64,000 bases of DNA from Methanolobus sp. (GTDB taxonomy: Archaea; Halobacteriota; Methanosarcinia; Methanosarcinales; Methanosarcinaceae). The translations under genes were made by a program, and so were the position numbers. The notes beneath the pieces are model-generated. The model worked only from the letters and a program-made list of their open reading frames with translations, made no database searches and was not told where the DNA came from. Below are positions 52,136-60,980 of this stretch, in pieces. Positions within the stretch are counted from its first letter, which is position 1. Every line of letters begins with the position of its first letter. The stretch is taken from positions 1 to 64,000 of the forward strand of contig NZ_JAUXNK010000031.1 in NCBI RefSeq assembly GCF_030682845.1. Reading direction: 5' to 3'.

Positions 52136-52208
52136 AGTCCTGTAGGGTAGTGGTCAATCCTTTCGGCCTTTGGAGCCGAAGACCGTGGTTCGAATCCGCG
52201 CAGGACTA
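52136..52208 (+). tRNA. tRNA-Gln (anticodon UUG)
   Basis: The acceptor AGTCCTG pairs with CAGGACT. The D-arm is GTAGGGTAGTGGTCAATCC. The anticodon stem-loop TTTCGGC-CTTTGGA-GCCGAAG carries anticodon TTG, and the T-arm reads GTGGTTCGAATCCGC. The A-T first pair is usual for archaeal tRNA-Gln. No intron is present. Confidence 0.94.
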
Positions 52209-52933
52209 CTAATATATTTTACATATTTCTAGTTTTTGAATGTAATTTTGCTTCATGTGTCATCGGTTAAGAAGAGAATTGAACTTATCGTTTTAATTTA
52301 GTTAACAGTTGGTAAAAATTCGAACCTTTAATAGACAGGAACATGGTATTGATTTCATGAAAAGTGACCATAATTTACGTCAGATATATGGTATAAAATC
52401 GATAGCATACAGGCAAAAAAATCTCTTTAACCGATGACCAATGGAATCCTCCTCAAAAGCGACAGATATCCTTTTCAAGAGCCCAGGCCTTGAAGGCAAT
52501 TCATTGTCTGCAATCTTCAGATAACATTCCATGAATAAAGGTTTGGACATAACAATCCCTTTTATCGCGAGCTTATTTAACCAGATCTGATGGCAACTAT
52601 TCAGTCCTGCTGGCTCCCACAAATACCCTTAATTAACAGATGTTTTCAATCACAGAGGATCATCGATAAGTGATTTTTGTAATCAGATACGGGTCCGGAT
52701 GTTGTCCTTGCAGGCAAGGGCATATTTACCCTGTGGAACTGTACATCCAACTAAGGCTATTTGACCTCACCCTCTTATCATGCATATACTCCGACCCAAT
52801 GCATCCTCTTTTACTTAAAGGCTATTGATGACAATCTCGGGTTTTACACAAGCTACATCCCTGATAGCAAAAAAGATAAAACTATCCAGAACATAAAATA
52901 AGGTACTAATTATTAAAACCTGGGTATGAAAAT
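52209..52933. other. Gene-free stretch with decayed coding traces
   Basis: No intact gene is visible in these 725 bases. Two traces stand out. At about 52416-52440 the plus strand reads SLTDDQW, a motif typical of the start of IS5-type transposases, but the frame continues only for a few codons in that style. At about 52690-52890 one plus frame reads DTGPDVVLAGKGIFTLWNCTSN, a stop, then GYLTSPSYHAYTPTQCILFYLKAIDDNLGF and a stop, as expected for a broken gene of unknown family. The 80-residue minus ORF (52380-52622) in the track has no recognisable pattern. Confidence 0.35.
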
Positions 52934-53908
52934 ATGAAAATCCAAATATTTGCTATTCTTATCCTCCTGTCATTCTCACTCGGCTGCGTTTCAACAGAGA
53001 ATGTTCTTGCTGAAGCGCCTTCAGAGAATATTGTTAAACCGAATGCTTCAGAATACATTCAGGTCGATGAGGACACAGAGGATATCCCGATAGATGAGAC
53101 CAAGGAGGAACATCCAAACACATCTCCATCTTCCAATGAAACTATAAGGGTAGGAGCTTTTAACGTCCAGGTATTCGGAACGACAAAAGCTTCAAAGCCT
53201 GAAGTAATGGCAGTCCTGGCAAACATAATCAGGACCTACGATATAATAGCCATCCAGGAGATCCGTGACAGCTCACAGACCGCCCTTCCAAAGCTTCTGG
53301 ACCAGGTCAACTCCGACGGCTCGCAATATCAATACGTTGTAAGTGAAAGGCTTGGCAGGACCACAAGCAAAGAGCAATATGCCTACGTGTACAACAGTAA
53401 TACCGTGCAACTCACAGGAGATCCGCATACCTACCCCGAACCCGAGGGCACAGATCCTTTCCACAGGCAGCCATATATCGCAACTTTCAAGGCAGTTGAT
53501 GGGAACTATGACGCTGTCCTCATCGTGATCCACACGGACCCGGATGAGGCCACCGAGGAAATAAATGCTCTGGCTGATGTACTGAACTACACTCAAATAC
53601 TCTACCCTGACGAAGGTGACTTCATTCTCATGGGAGATCTCAACGCCGATGGTTCCTACTTTAAAAAAGGCTCTACGTCAACTCTCGATGGATACTACTG
53701 GCTCATCGATAACAGCCAGGACACCACCACCAAATCCACAAATTATACATATGACAGGATCATCCTCACGGATACCTCTGACCTGTATGGCCAGTATGGT
53801 GTGCACAGGTTTGACCTGGAATACAATTTGACGGAAGAGCAGACAGTGGCAGTGTCAGATCACTATCCCGTGTTTGCTGAGTTTTTAGTGAATGAGGATA
53901 AGGATTAA
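52934..53908 (+). CDS. Secreted DNase-I-fold nuclease lipoprotein
   Basis: This is a member of the endonuclease/exonuclease/phosphatase fold. The N-terminus ends in a lipobox (SFSLGCVS), so the mature protein is attached outside the membrane. A spacer of about 50 acidic residues precedes the domain. Motifs appear in order: IRVGAFNVQVFG near residue 71, DIIAIQEIRDSS near 102, FHRQPYIATFK near 175, VIHTDPDEA near 195, FILMGDLNADGSYF near 230, YDRIIL near 272, and AVSDHYPVFAEF near 308. The catalytic His, Glu, Asp, Asn and His positions all seem present. The enzyme may digest external DNA for phosphate and nucleotides (inference). Confidence 0.85.
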   Translation: MKIQIFAILILLSFSLGCVSTENVLAEAPSENIVKPNASEYIQVDEDTEDIPIDETKEEHPNTSPSSNETIRVGAFNVQVFGTTKASKPEVMAVLANIIRTYDIIAIQEIRDSSQTALPKLLDQVNSDGSQYQYVVSERLGRTTSKEQYAYVYNSNTVQLTGDPHTYPEPEGTDPFHRQPYIATFKAVDGNYDAVLIVIHTDPDEATEEINALADVLNYTQILYPDEGDFILMGDLNADGSYFKKGSTSTLDGYYWLIDNSQDTTTKSTNYTYDRIILTDTSDLYGQYGVHRFDLEYNLTEEQTVAVSDHYPVFAEFLVNEDKD

Positions 53909-54086
53909 GTGGAGTTCTCTGGACTCCGCTGCTTTTCAAGCTCATAGGATACAAGGTACTTTGACTTTACAAAGTAGCTACTAATCCAATACCTCAGAAT
54001 ACGATTCCTGCAATCACAATAGCAAACATCATTGTGGCATATATAGAAGTGCGGCTTTAGTTGAGGATGGGCAACTTCCCATATAA

Positions 54087-54590
54087 TTACAACTCTCCCT
54101 TTAATTCCTCACTATCCCTGCATTTGCAAAAGTCGCACAAGGCCAGCTCAACACCTGACTGTTTGTTCCTGACAGGACAATAATACTCACCTCCCTGAGA
54201 TGTGATCATCAGCCCGCCGGGGAAGATCATCCCTGGAGGATGTATCGTCCGTTTTGCGACAAGCGCAAGATAGGGAATGACCACAGCCACAAAACGGAGG
54301 AATGCTCTTTGCCGGGGGTTACTTTTATTGTTCTGCTGGCTTATCCTTGTAAGCAGGTCCCTATGCTCTTCGTCGTCTACAGGCTCGGCCTTATCTGATG
54401 TTTTGCAGGTCCTGAGCTCCTGGAAAGCCTCGTACAGGTAAGTGAAATAATCAGAGGAATAGGCTTTCCTGTACTTCTCGGGCAGGTCCTGCACGCTGTC
54501 AACGACTGCGGCTCGGGCAAGGCAGATATCCTCGTTCGATATTTTCCGGGCTTCTTTTTGCAGGGCATTCAGTAGGTCTGTGGAATCCAT
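54087..54590 (-). CDS. DUF2115 (UPF0305) family protein
   Basis: This uncharacterised family is found mainly in methanogens. The protein has 167 residues: an N-terminal helical part (LLNALQKEARKISNEDICLAR, LPEKYRKAYSSDYFTYLYEAF) and a C-terminal part typical of the family (RAFLRFVAVVIPYLALVAKRTIHPPGMIFPGG, then YYCPVRNKQ). It ends in a CDFCKCRDSE cysteine cluster, which together with YYCPV may bind a metal or cluster (inference). Function is unknown. Confidence 0.78.
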   Translation of the reverse strand: MDSTDLLNALQKEARKISNEDICLARAAVVDSVQDLPEKYRKAYSSDYFTYLYEAFQELRTCKTSDKAEPVDDEEHRDLLTRISQQNNKSNPRQRAFLRFVAVVIPYLALVAKRTIHPPGMIFPGGLMITSQGGEYYCPVRNKQSGVELALCDFCKCRDSEELKGEL

Positions 54591-54687
54591 TTCAACGAAT
54601 GTATTTCCTTAATTATAGATATACCTTAAAGACATGAGTGAAAATCCATCTTTTACCACCCGTATTTAGTCATCCTTTTGGAACCTA

Positions 54688-55287
54688 TCACTTATATGCG
54701 ACAGCTGCGGCTCTGCAGTGAGACGCCACAAAGGCAGATACAGGACCATACATGTCCTGTGTGCAAAAGATGATGCTCTTCACACCATATCCACCCCGGA
54801 GCTCGATGGTATGATATTTTGGATGGAACATGACCTTGCGGACATTATTCCACCTGAGAACCTGATCCTGCCTGCCCGCCGCCATCATGCCTGCACCTGC
54901 GGCAGTGGGATTGCGGCTCAGCAGTCCCATGACGATAAGCAAGACATTAGCCACGCGGTTCCGGGACTTCTGTGCTTTCCTGGTTAATATCCTGACACCT
55001 TTCTCATCTACGGAGTATGATAGCATGTACCTGTTCCCATAGTAGATGGAAATGAAGAAACCTGTCAGCAGGAAAAGCAGAAAGACCATGAAAAGGAAAT
55101 ATCCGAATCCGGAAGTATTGGTGTCATCAGTAAGAAGGGAACCATCCATCAATGAAGGGAACAAAATTAGGAACACGATCATACCCGTGAACAAAAAAGC
55201 AACAGCCAAGGCCCTCACAACTTCAAGCATGATGAAACGGTTTGTGAGAATACTGACATCGATATCCCATTCAATGCTGTTTTTCAT
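54688..55287 (-). CDS. Membrane protein with two helices and a PH-like cytoplasmic domain
   Basis: I do not recognise this 199-residue protein as a named family. After a short cytoplasmic start (SIEWDIDVSILTNRFIM) come two membrane helices (RALAVAFLFTGMIVFLILF and GYFLFMVFLLFLLTGFFISIYY). The C-terminal part is beta-rich (YMLSYSVDEKGVRILTRKAQK, RWNNVRKVMFHPKYHTIELRGGYGVKSIIFCT) and resembles the PH-like domain of small bacterial membrane proteins. It is monocistronic, with gaps of about 100-150 bases on both sides. Confidence 0.6.
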   Translation of the reverse strand: MKNSIEWDIDVSILTNRFIMLEVVRALAVAFLFTGMIVFLILFPSLMDGSLLTDDTNTSGFGYFLFMVFLLFLLTGFFISIYYGNRYMLSYSVDEKGVRILTRKAQKSRNRVANVLLIVMGLLSRNPTAAGAGMMAAGRQDQVLRWNNVRKVMFHPKYHTIELRGGYGVKSIIFCTQDMYGPVSAFVASHCRAAAVAYK

Positions 55288-55442
55288 GATCAGGCTATGT
55301 TAAGAAAACATTAAATCGTTTCCTGTTAAATTATGATTGGTAATGAGATATCAATATAGATATCAATAAGTGATGTCAATGAATAATATCAATGAACGAG
55401 AAGTATTGATGAGGCTATAGGTAATAGTTACAGGTGGTAATA

Positions 55443-55799
55443 ATGCAGGAAGATATACAGGTAAATGACGTGAAGGGGTTCCAGCCAAGGTCGGTCCGTT
55501 ATGCAAAACAGATGGATGAGGCTTTTGGGGAAGGTCTTGCCGGATTCTATAATGCGGTCTGGGCAGACAGGGAAGGAGGGCTTTCAAAGAAGGACAAACA
55601 TCTCCTGGTATTTGCAATCGCCTGCTCTAACCTTAAGACAGAGAGTGCCGTCAAGATACTCCAGAGGCTCAAGAAGTTCGGGGCGACTGCCGAGGAGATC
55701 AAGGACGCGATGATGATAGCGGCATGGACCGGAGGCATCCAGAACTTCACGGACGTATCACCGGACATGCTCAGGGAAATGGAAAGGCTGGGATTCTGA
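55443..55799 (+). CDS. Carboxymuconolactone decarboxylase-like (AhpD-fold) protein
   Basis: This is a small all-helical protein of the AhpD/CMD family (118 residues). The family core is VRYAKQMDEAFGEGLAGFYNAVWADREGGLSKKDKHLLVFAIACSN and AEEIKDAMMIAAWTGGIQNFTD. The redox CxxC of AhpD is not present (CSNLKTE in its place), so it is probably a decarboxylase-like or binding protein rather than a peroxidase partner. I prefer the ATG at 55443 after AGGTGG to the GTG at 55434. Confidence 0.78.
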   Translation: MQEDIQVNDVKGFQPRSVRYAKQMDEAFGEGLAGFYNAVWADREGGLSKKDKHLLVFAIACSNLKTESAVKILQRLKKFGATAEEIKDAMMIAAWTGGIQNFTDVSPDMLREMERLGF

Positions 55800-55822
55800 G
55801 CCAGCCGCTTTTTCAGGCAGGG

Positions 55823-56104
55823 TCATATTATCAGGCCGAGAATATACCTTCCGAAGAGATATATCTGCAATAACAGTATCAGAGGCATCCCAATCTTAAA
55901 TGTCATGTGACGTGTCTTATGGCGGAAGTACTGCATTCCGGCAATCGATCCGATGCTTCCTCCAATGATAGCCCATAGGAAGAGAGTCTTCTCCGGTATC
56001 CTGCTGCCACGTTTTTTGGCTTTTTTCTTGTCTTTGCCCATCAGGTGAAAGGCAGCAATGTTCACAGCCATAAGGTAAAGGAGAACTAACACTGAGATAT
56101 CCAT
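55823..56104 (-). CDS. DUF1294 family small membrane protein
   Basis: The 93 residues contain an N-terminal membrane helix (ISVLVLLYLMAVNIAAFHLMG), a basic loop DKKKAKKRGSRIPEKTLFLWAIIGGSIGSIAGMQYFRHKTRH, and a C-terminal hydrophobic helix. The loop with Arg-Ile-Pro-Glu and the GG-G-G motif is the DUF1294 signature. Function is unknown. It is convergent with the preceding gene. Confidence 0.8.
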   Translation of the reverse strand: MDISVLVLLYLMAVNIAAFHLMGKDKKKAKKRGSRIPEKTLFLWAIIGGSIGSIAGMQYFRHKTRHMTFKIGMPLILLLQIYLFGRYILGLII

Positions 56105-56255
56105 GACCTTAGATTTATAACATTGTTTTTAAATTTTTCCGGTTAAGGTTTTACATGCCATTTAAGCAACTGTGATTAACAGTCACAGCCATCAATATAG
56201 AAACCCGCTCAGCAGGCAATACTTTTATTAATCAGAGACATCACCATTAAATTGA

Positions 56256-56269
56256 GATACTATAGTATC
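56256..56269. promoter_or_regulatory. Perfect 14-bp palindrome upstream of the cupredoxin-like gene
   Basis: GATACTATAGTATC is an exact palindrome 39 bases before the start codon, where a promoter or operator would be expected. A second inverted repeat CTGTGA-N7-TCACAG lies at 56170-56188. Whether they bind a regulator is unknown. Confidence 0.35.
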
Positions 56270-56308
56270 ATTAGTAAGATAGCAATATTCAAATGGTAGG
56301 TGGCACTC

Positions 56309-56722
56309 ATGAAAAGTAAATGGTTATTGTTTATTATATTGATCGCACTTGTGATGGGATCCGGGTGCGCGGATGATCAGACAGAAGCAGATGACATGAC
56401 GGAAGGACAGGCACAGACACCGGCAGACGAACAGGAGGTCAGCGAAGCACCTGTGTCAGCTGTTGAATCCGCGAAATATATGGCAAGTATGGAGTTTTAT
56501 GGCTTCGTACCCCCAGAGGTGGAGATAAACAGGGGAGACGCGATCACCTGGAGAAATAACAACAAGCAAAAAGTATATACATTTATCAGTGACGACGGGC
56601 TCTTCGATGATCAGGAGATAAAGTACGGAAACACATTCCACCACATCTTTGAGAGCAGCGGGACATACACATTCAGCATCGCAGACACTCCTGATATGAC
56701 CATGACCGTAAATGTAAGATGA
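56309..56722 (+). CDS. Cupredoxin-fold lipoprotein without evident copper ligands
   Basis: The signal peptide ends in a lipobox (VMGSGCADD). A spacer of about 45 acidic residues precedes a plastocyanin/azurin-like domain (VESAKYMASMEFYGFVPPEVEINRGDAITWRNNNKQKVYTF, then FESSGTYTFSIADTPDMTMTV). In copper proteins of this fold the first His follows TWxN and the Cys-His-Met cluster sits in the last loop. Here KQKVYTF has no His, and SIADTPDM has no Cys or His, leaving only the Met. It is probably a structural or differently liganded cupredoxin (inference). ATG 56309 is preferred to the GTG at 56300. Confidence 0.75.
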   Translation: MKSKWLLFIILIALVMGSGCADDQTEADDMTEGQAQTPADEQEVSEAPVSAVESAKYMASMEFYGFVPPEVEINRGDAITWRNNNKQKVYTFISDDGLFDDQEIKYGNTFHHIFESSGTYTFSIADTPDMTMTVNVR

Positions 56723-56753
56723 AAGTTGATAGTATCTGTTTTAAACATACTTA

Positions 56754-56775
56754 GAGGCCATTCTTAGATGGCCTC
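56754..56775. terminator. Hairpin between convergent cupredoxin-like and msrB genes
   Basis: GAGGCCA-TTCTTAGA-TGGCCTC is a perfect 7-bp stem. It lies between two convergent genes and can serve both transcripts; the flanking T tract is weak on either strand. Confidence 0.5.
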
Positions 56776-56806
56776 GATAATTACATGATCTAATTTCAAT
56801 CTTCTT

Positions 56807-57205
56807 TCAATTCTCTTTTTTGAAATCAAGGGATATGGAGTTCATGCAGAACCTTTCGCCTGTGGGCGCAGGACCATCATCGAACACATGACCCAGATGG
56901 CTTCCACACCTGCTGCAAAGCACTTCTATCCTCTTCATAAAATAGCTGTTGTCCTCATGCCGTACAATGCGGTCCTCAGAAATAGGTCTTGTGAAACTTG
57001 GCCATCCCGTGCCGGAGTCATACTTTGATTCCGAACTGAAAAGTTCCTGTTTGCATGCAGCACACAGATAAGTGCCCTTTTCCTTGGAATTGTAATACTT
57101 GCCTGTAAATGCTGGTTCAGTGCCTTTTTGCCTCAAAACCAGATACTTGTCCTTGGAAAGTATCTGTTTCCACTCATCTTCTGATCTCTTGATTGTTTCT
57201 GGCAT
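56807..57205 (-). CDS. msrB: Peptide-methionine (R)-S-oxide reductase MsrB
   Basis: MsrB repairs oxidised methionine in proteins. The family blocks GTEPAFTGKYYNSKEKGTYLCAACKQELFSSESKYDSGTGWPSF and CSRCGSHLGHVFDDGPAPTGERFCMNS are complete. The zinc-binding cysteines are CAAC and CSRC, and the catalytic cysteine is in RFCMNS. At 132 residues it is a single-domain form. No MsrA gene is visible in the window. Confidence 0.94.
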   Translation of the reverse strand: MPETIKRSEDEWKQILSKDKYLVLRQKGTEPAFTGKYYNSKEKGTYLCAACKQELFSSESKYDSGTGWPSFTRPISEDRIVRHEDNSYFMKRIEVLCSRCGSHLGHVFDDGPAPTGERFCMNSISLDFKKEN

Positions 57206-57500
57206 ATCCTAACCCCTTCATTAGTTCGAACTACCGGGAGCGGCATTGGAAACATTTCAACCGGACTCCCCTTTCAGGCTGGAAAGAAAATTCTCAGCCA
57301 TTGAAAGTGGCGGATATAGAGATAAATAAATAACGATAACATTAGTTTAATAATTAGATAAGTATAAATATTAGTACAAAGCAATAAATATTGAGAAAAC
57401 AAAATCTCATTGATAGTTTTAAGCTCCAGTCAGGATAGAATGCCAGGGGGGTATTAATACCGAATGGATTGCATACTATGAAGAGAACAGGAAGCAAGCA

Positions 57501-57785
57501 TTGTCCCTGATTGGGAACATGCCGCTTTCCACACGATACAGGAGAGAACTTGACCTGTGGATCAACCATTATCTGGACCCTTTTGTCCTTAACAGGGCAG
57601 TAGCATCAAGAAAGCGGGATTCTGCAGATCCGTTTGCCCTGATCCGCACGGAAGCCGAAAAAGACCTTGAATTCACCGTGCTCAACGCCACAGGAAGGGA
57701 CAGGAGCGGAGGAGACATACTCCTTATGGAAAGTAATCTTTTATTGCAGTTCAATATGCTGCTATCACACATCAAAACATCCTGA
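57501..57785 (+). CDS. Conserved-looking small protein, start codon uncertain
   Basis: I do not recognise the family. The frame is open from 57423 to 57785, far longer than chance in this A+T-rich area. It reads WIAYYEENRKQALSLIG, PLSTRYRRELDLWINHYLDPF and DLEFTVLNATGRDRSGGDILL, a soluble, charged protein. The track's TTG at 57501 would cut off clearly coding residues (INTEWIAYYEENRKQA). An ATG at 57440 reads into the frame only if one G is removed from a run of six Gs (57446-57451), giving MPGGINTEWIAYY. A frameshift or assembly error at this run is therefore possible. Confidence 0.55.
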   Translation: MSLIGNMPLSTRYRRELDLWINHYLDPFVLNRAVASRKRDSADPFALIRTEAEKDLEFTVLNATGRDRSGGDILLMESNLLLQFNMLLSHIKTS

Positions 57786-57951
57786 TAGCTCCGGGGGAAG
57801 TTGTTCTCTTACACTTCCCTTTGAAGATTTATTCAGGTTTGATAGGACCACAAACGTGAATCTATAGTCTGACACGGATATTGGAGCTGTTTTTTAATCC
57901 AACGCCTCCAAAAACAACGCATTTATGAACCTTCAGGACTATTTTATTTAC

Positions 57952-59499
57952 ATGTCTCAAGTCAGAAAACCCCTTTTGCTCATGATACTTGACGGGTGGG
58001 GTTATACACAAGAAACAATAGGAAACGCAGTGCTTGCCGCCAGGACACCGGTGCTTGACGGCCTTATAGACAAATATCCTTCATGTCTTCTGGAGGCTGC
58101 GGGAGAGTCTGTCGGCCTGCCCATGGGACAGATGGGGAATTCAGAGGTCGGGCATCTGAATATCGGTGCAGGGAGGACCATATACCAGGATTTTACCAGG
58201 ATCAATAAGTCCATAGAAGATGGTGACTTTTCCAGGAACCCCATATTTCTTCAGGCCATCGCTAATGTAAAAAAGAACAGTTCTTCACTTCATATAATGG
58301 GGTTGTTCTCCTACGGTGGTGTCCACAGCCACATGTATCATATGAGAGCCCTGATCGAGCTGGCAAAAAAAGAAGGGCTTGAAAATGTATACATACACGC
58401 CTTCCTTGACGGCAGAGACGTGCCACCCAGGGCTGCCCTGGAAGATATGAAAGGCCATAAGGAGTTCTGCCGCTCCATCGGATTTGGCAAAGTAGCCACA
58501 GTAATGGGCAGATACTATGCAATGGATCGCGATAAAAGGTGGCAGCGAACACAACTTGCTTACGATGCACTCACTTTCGGAGAGGGCCTTCTCGCAAGAG
58601 ATCCCGTGTCTGCCATAGAAATGGCTTATGATAGGGGGGAGAACGACGAATTCGTCAAACCCACAGTAATAATCGATGAGCAGGGCATACCTGTAGCAAC
58701 TGTGAAGGAGGGGGACTCGCTGGTGTTCTTCAACTTCAGGCCGGACAGGGCCCGCCAGCTGACATATGCACTCGTGAATGAGAACTTTGAAGGATTTGAA
58801 AGGAAGGCGCATCCTCATGTATTCTTTGTATGTATGACCGAGTATGACGAGACACTTGACGTTCCCATTGCCTTCCCGCCTGAGAATATAGAGAACACCC
58901 TTGGAGAAGTCCTGAGCAGGGCAAACTTAAAACAGCTACGCATTGCCGAAACCGAGAAATATGCCCATGTAACCTTTTTCTTCAACGGTGGTGTGGAAAA
59001 ACTGAATGATGGCGAAGAGAGATGCCTCATACCGTCTCCCAGGATAGCAACCTACGACCTCAAGCCAGAGATGAGCGCCTATGAGGTCACCGAAGAACTC
59101 GTGAAGAGAATAAGATCCGGGAAATATGACGTCATCATCCTCAACTTTGCCAATATGGACATGGTCGGCCACTCGGGTACATTTGATGTGACTGTGAAAG
59201 CTGTAGAGGCTATTGATGACTGCGTCGGCAGAGTGATCGGTGCGCTGGTGAGTGAAGGAGGAGCTGCGTTCATCACAGCGGATCATGGCAATGCAGAGAA
59301 AATGACAGATTACATTACAGGAAAACCGCATACTGCACATACATCCAACCCTGTGAGGTGCATACTTGTCAACGGAGGCGAAGGCATCACACTCAAACCC
59401 GGAAAACTCGCAGACATTGCACCTTCCATGCTGGAACTACTTGGCATCAGCAAGCCGGATGAAATGACAGGAATTTCCCTGCTTGTAAGGAATAGATAA
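57952..59499 (+). CDS. gpmI: 2,3-bisphosphoglycerate-independent phosphoglycerate mutase
   Basis: The enzyme interconverts 3- and 2-phosphoglycerate using two Mn or Zn ions. Motifs appear in order: [20 protein letters not shown], the catalytic serine in [15 protein letters not shown] near residue 62 of the chosen start, FLDGRDVPP near 150, [11 protein letters not shown] near 260, [11 protein letters not shown] near 338 and [12 protein letters not shown] near 440. I choose the ATG at 57952 ([17 protein letters not shown]), because family members have only a few residues before the DGWG motif; the track's ATG at 57925 adds nine. It works with PEP synthase of this window in gluconeogenesis. Confidence 0.93.
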   Translation: MSQVRKPLLLMILDGWGYTQETIGNAVLAARTPVLDGLIDKYPSCLLEAAGESVGLPMGQMGNSEVGHLNIGAGRTIYQDFTRINKSIEDGDFSRNPIFLQAIANVKKNSSSLHIMGLFSYGGVHSHMYHMRALIELAKKEGLENVYIHAFLDGRDVPPRAALEDMKGHKEFCRSIGFGKVATVMGRYYAMDRDKRWQRTQLAYDALTFGEGLLARDPVSAIEMAYDRGENDEFVKPTVIIDEQGIPVATVKEGDSLVFFNFRPDRARQLTYALVNENFEGFERKAHPHVFFVCMTEYDETLDVPIAFPPENIENTLGEVLSRANLKQLRIAETEKYAHVTFFFNGGVEKLNDGEERCLIPSPRIATYDLKPEMSAYEVTEELVKRIRSGKYDVIILNFANMDMVGHSGTFDVTVKAVEAIDDCVGRVIGALVSEGGAAFITADHGNAEKMTDYITGKPHTAHTSNPVRCILVNGGEGITLKPGKLADIAPSMLELLGISKPDEMTGISLLVRNR

Positions 59500-59512
59500 A
59501 TTCAATAAAAAA

Positions 59513-60529
59513 TCAGAACCAGCTGTCAAGTGTCTTCTGGCCTCCACCGGAAGACGCCTCCAGTTTTTCTAAAGCCTTGCTGACCCTCTCACGGGAAAAA
59601 TCATGCTCATCACATAGTAATTCCAATACAGAATCTGTTTTTGGTTTTTTCCAGTTGAGCCCATAATCCTTTGTAACCGGGGGGTTCATAAAAAAATCTT
59701 TTATGATATCCAGGTCAGGGATCTCATTACCCATTGAACTAAGGATCTTTTCGATACTCCCATGCTCCTTAACGAGCTTTAGAGCCTTCCTGGGACCTAT
59801 GTTCGCAAGCCCCTGATTGTAATCCGTGCCTACACAAAGAGCAATATCTATCAGCTGCTCACGGGTTACACCCATCCCGGCAAGAGTTTCTTCCAGTTCC
59901 ATAACCTCGGGTTTCACATCCACATAGAGGTTCTTTTTTGGCAATTTCCTCTTCCCGGATACCGTCAGGTTCCTGACAACGCGTGGGGCGCCGAAAAGTA
60001 AAGAGTCATAATCCTGCGATCCTGCGTAATCAGCATCTCCTTTGATTACCATATAAGCCGCCTGGGCTTCACCCTCCGATGGAGCATCCACAAATGGGAT
60101 ACCCATGGCATTCAGCAATTTCCTGGAATCTTCGACAATTGTCGCATCTATCCGTGAAGAAGCCTGAGCGTATTTGTATGCCTCCTCAGCAAGTCCCTCT
60201 TCCTGTGCCTGCTCCCATTTCATTTGTGCATTTTCACGGGCCTGCACGCGCTTTTCGATTGTAGGGGACTTCATCTGAGGAGGCTTACCGTCAAAAACAA
60301 ACACCGGCCTTATCCCTGCTTCCATAAGGCTTGACATCCTGTAAAGAAGCCCTGAGAGATGGGAGGTGATATTGCCCTTTGAATCCTTCAAGGGAGTGCC
60401 ATCCTTCTGGCGTATAATGCTGAGAAACTGATAAAGGGTGTTATAGGCGTCTATGGCAATTACCTTAGAGGAAAAATCTGACAGCTCTACTGATTTCTTT
60501 TTCAGAAGGTCCCCTAGATCAACACCCAT
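59513..60529 (-). CDS. fen: Flap endonuclease FEN1
   Basis: The structure-specific nuclease removes RNA-DNA flaps during Okazaki fragment processing. Metal-binding and active-site motifs are visible: [15 protein letters not shown] (N domain), [12 protein letters not shown] near residue 80, [18 protein letters not shown] near 145, [13 protein letters not shown] near 168 and [24 protein letters not shown] near 225. The C-terminus QKTLDSWF is a PCNA-interacting (PIP) motif. The length of 338 residues is complete. Confidence 0.95.
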   Translation of the reverse strand: MGVDLGDLLKKKSVELSDFSSKVIAIDAYNTLYQFLSIIRQKDGTPLKDSKGNITSHLSGLLYRMSSLMEAGIRPVFVFDGKPPQMKSPTIEKRVQARENAQMKWEQAQEEGLAEEAYKYAQASSRIDATIVEDSRKLLNAMGIPFVDAPSEGEAQAAYMVIKGDADYAGSQDYDSLLFGAPRVVRNLTVSGKRKLPKKNLYVDVKPEVMELEETLAGMGVTREQLIDIALCVGTDYNQGLANIGPRKALKLVKEHGSIEKILSSMGNEIPDLDIIKDFFMNPPVTKDYGLNWKKPKTDSVLELLCDEHDFSRERVSKALEKLEASSGGGQKTLDSWF

Positions 60530-60572
60530 TGTATTGCCTGCCTAACCTGCTTACTTCACTGGCTGAAACTAT

Positions 60573-60860
60573 TTATTCCAGCCTGACATCGATGACGGAA
60601 TCATCATTAGCGTCTATTTTCCCCACTCTTAGGATGTTTCCCGCCCAATCGATAAGATTTGTTTTTGTAATCTGTACCTGATGAATATCATTGTTGACCT
60701 TATTTTTGTGTATTATAAGGAGATTGCGTCCTGCATCTTCGTTCTTACCCAGTTTTGAGACGATATTCTTTATCAGTTGCTCAAACTCAGAGTATATAAG
60801 AACCTCAGAACATTTCCCAGCTTTCTTTATAATACCTACCGGTTCTAAATTAATGCGCAT
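60573..60860 (-). CDS. Small protein of unknown function
   Basis: I do not recognise this 95-residue protein. It reads MRINLEPVGIIKKAGKCSEVLIYSEFEQLIKNIV, then IDWAGNILRVGKIDANDDSVIDVRLE. It is acidic and soluble with no membrane helix. The beginning LEPVGIIKK slightly resembles the start of TrmO-like proteins, but the rest does not fit. It is followed by fen on the same strand (43 bases), and a 16-base inverted repeat lies in its promoter region. Confidence 0.6.
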   Translation of the reverse strand: MRINLEPVGIIKKAGKCSEVLIYSEFEQLIKNIVSKLGKNEDAGRNLLIIHKNKVNNDIHQVQITKTNLIDWAGNILRVGKIDANDDSVIDVRLE

Positions 60861-60902
60861 ATACGCACCCCTATGTTAGAATGAAAAACTATCGAATCTT
60901 AG

Positions 60903-60918
60903 TACGTCATTCGACGTA
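60903..60918. promoter_or_regulatory. Inverted repeat TACGTC-N4-GACGTA in the promoter of the small unknown gene
   Basis: The perfect 6-bp inverted repeat lies 43-58 bases upstream of the 60860 start codon, overlapping a TATA-like CATATATACG on the minus strand. A longer half-match TCGAAT-N11-ATTCGA partly overlaps it. A dimeric regulator could bind here (inference). Confidence 0.35.
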
Positions 60919-60980
60919 TATATGGTTTTCGGATTTGTATTTAGGACTGGTAGAAAATAGTTATAACGAATTCATTCGAT

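Noticed and set aside
52380-52622. 80-residue minus-strand ORF in the gene-free stretch after tRNA-Gln
   Set aside because: No family pattern, no ribosome binding site, and it lies across the plus-strand transposase-like trace.
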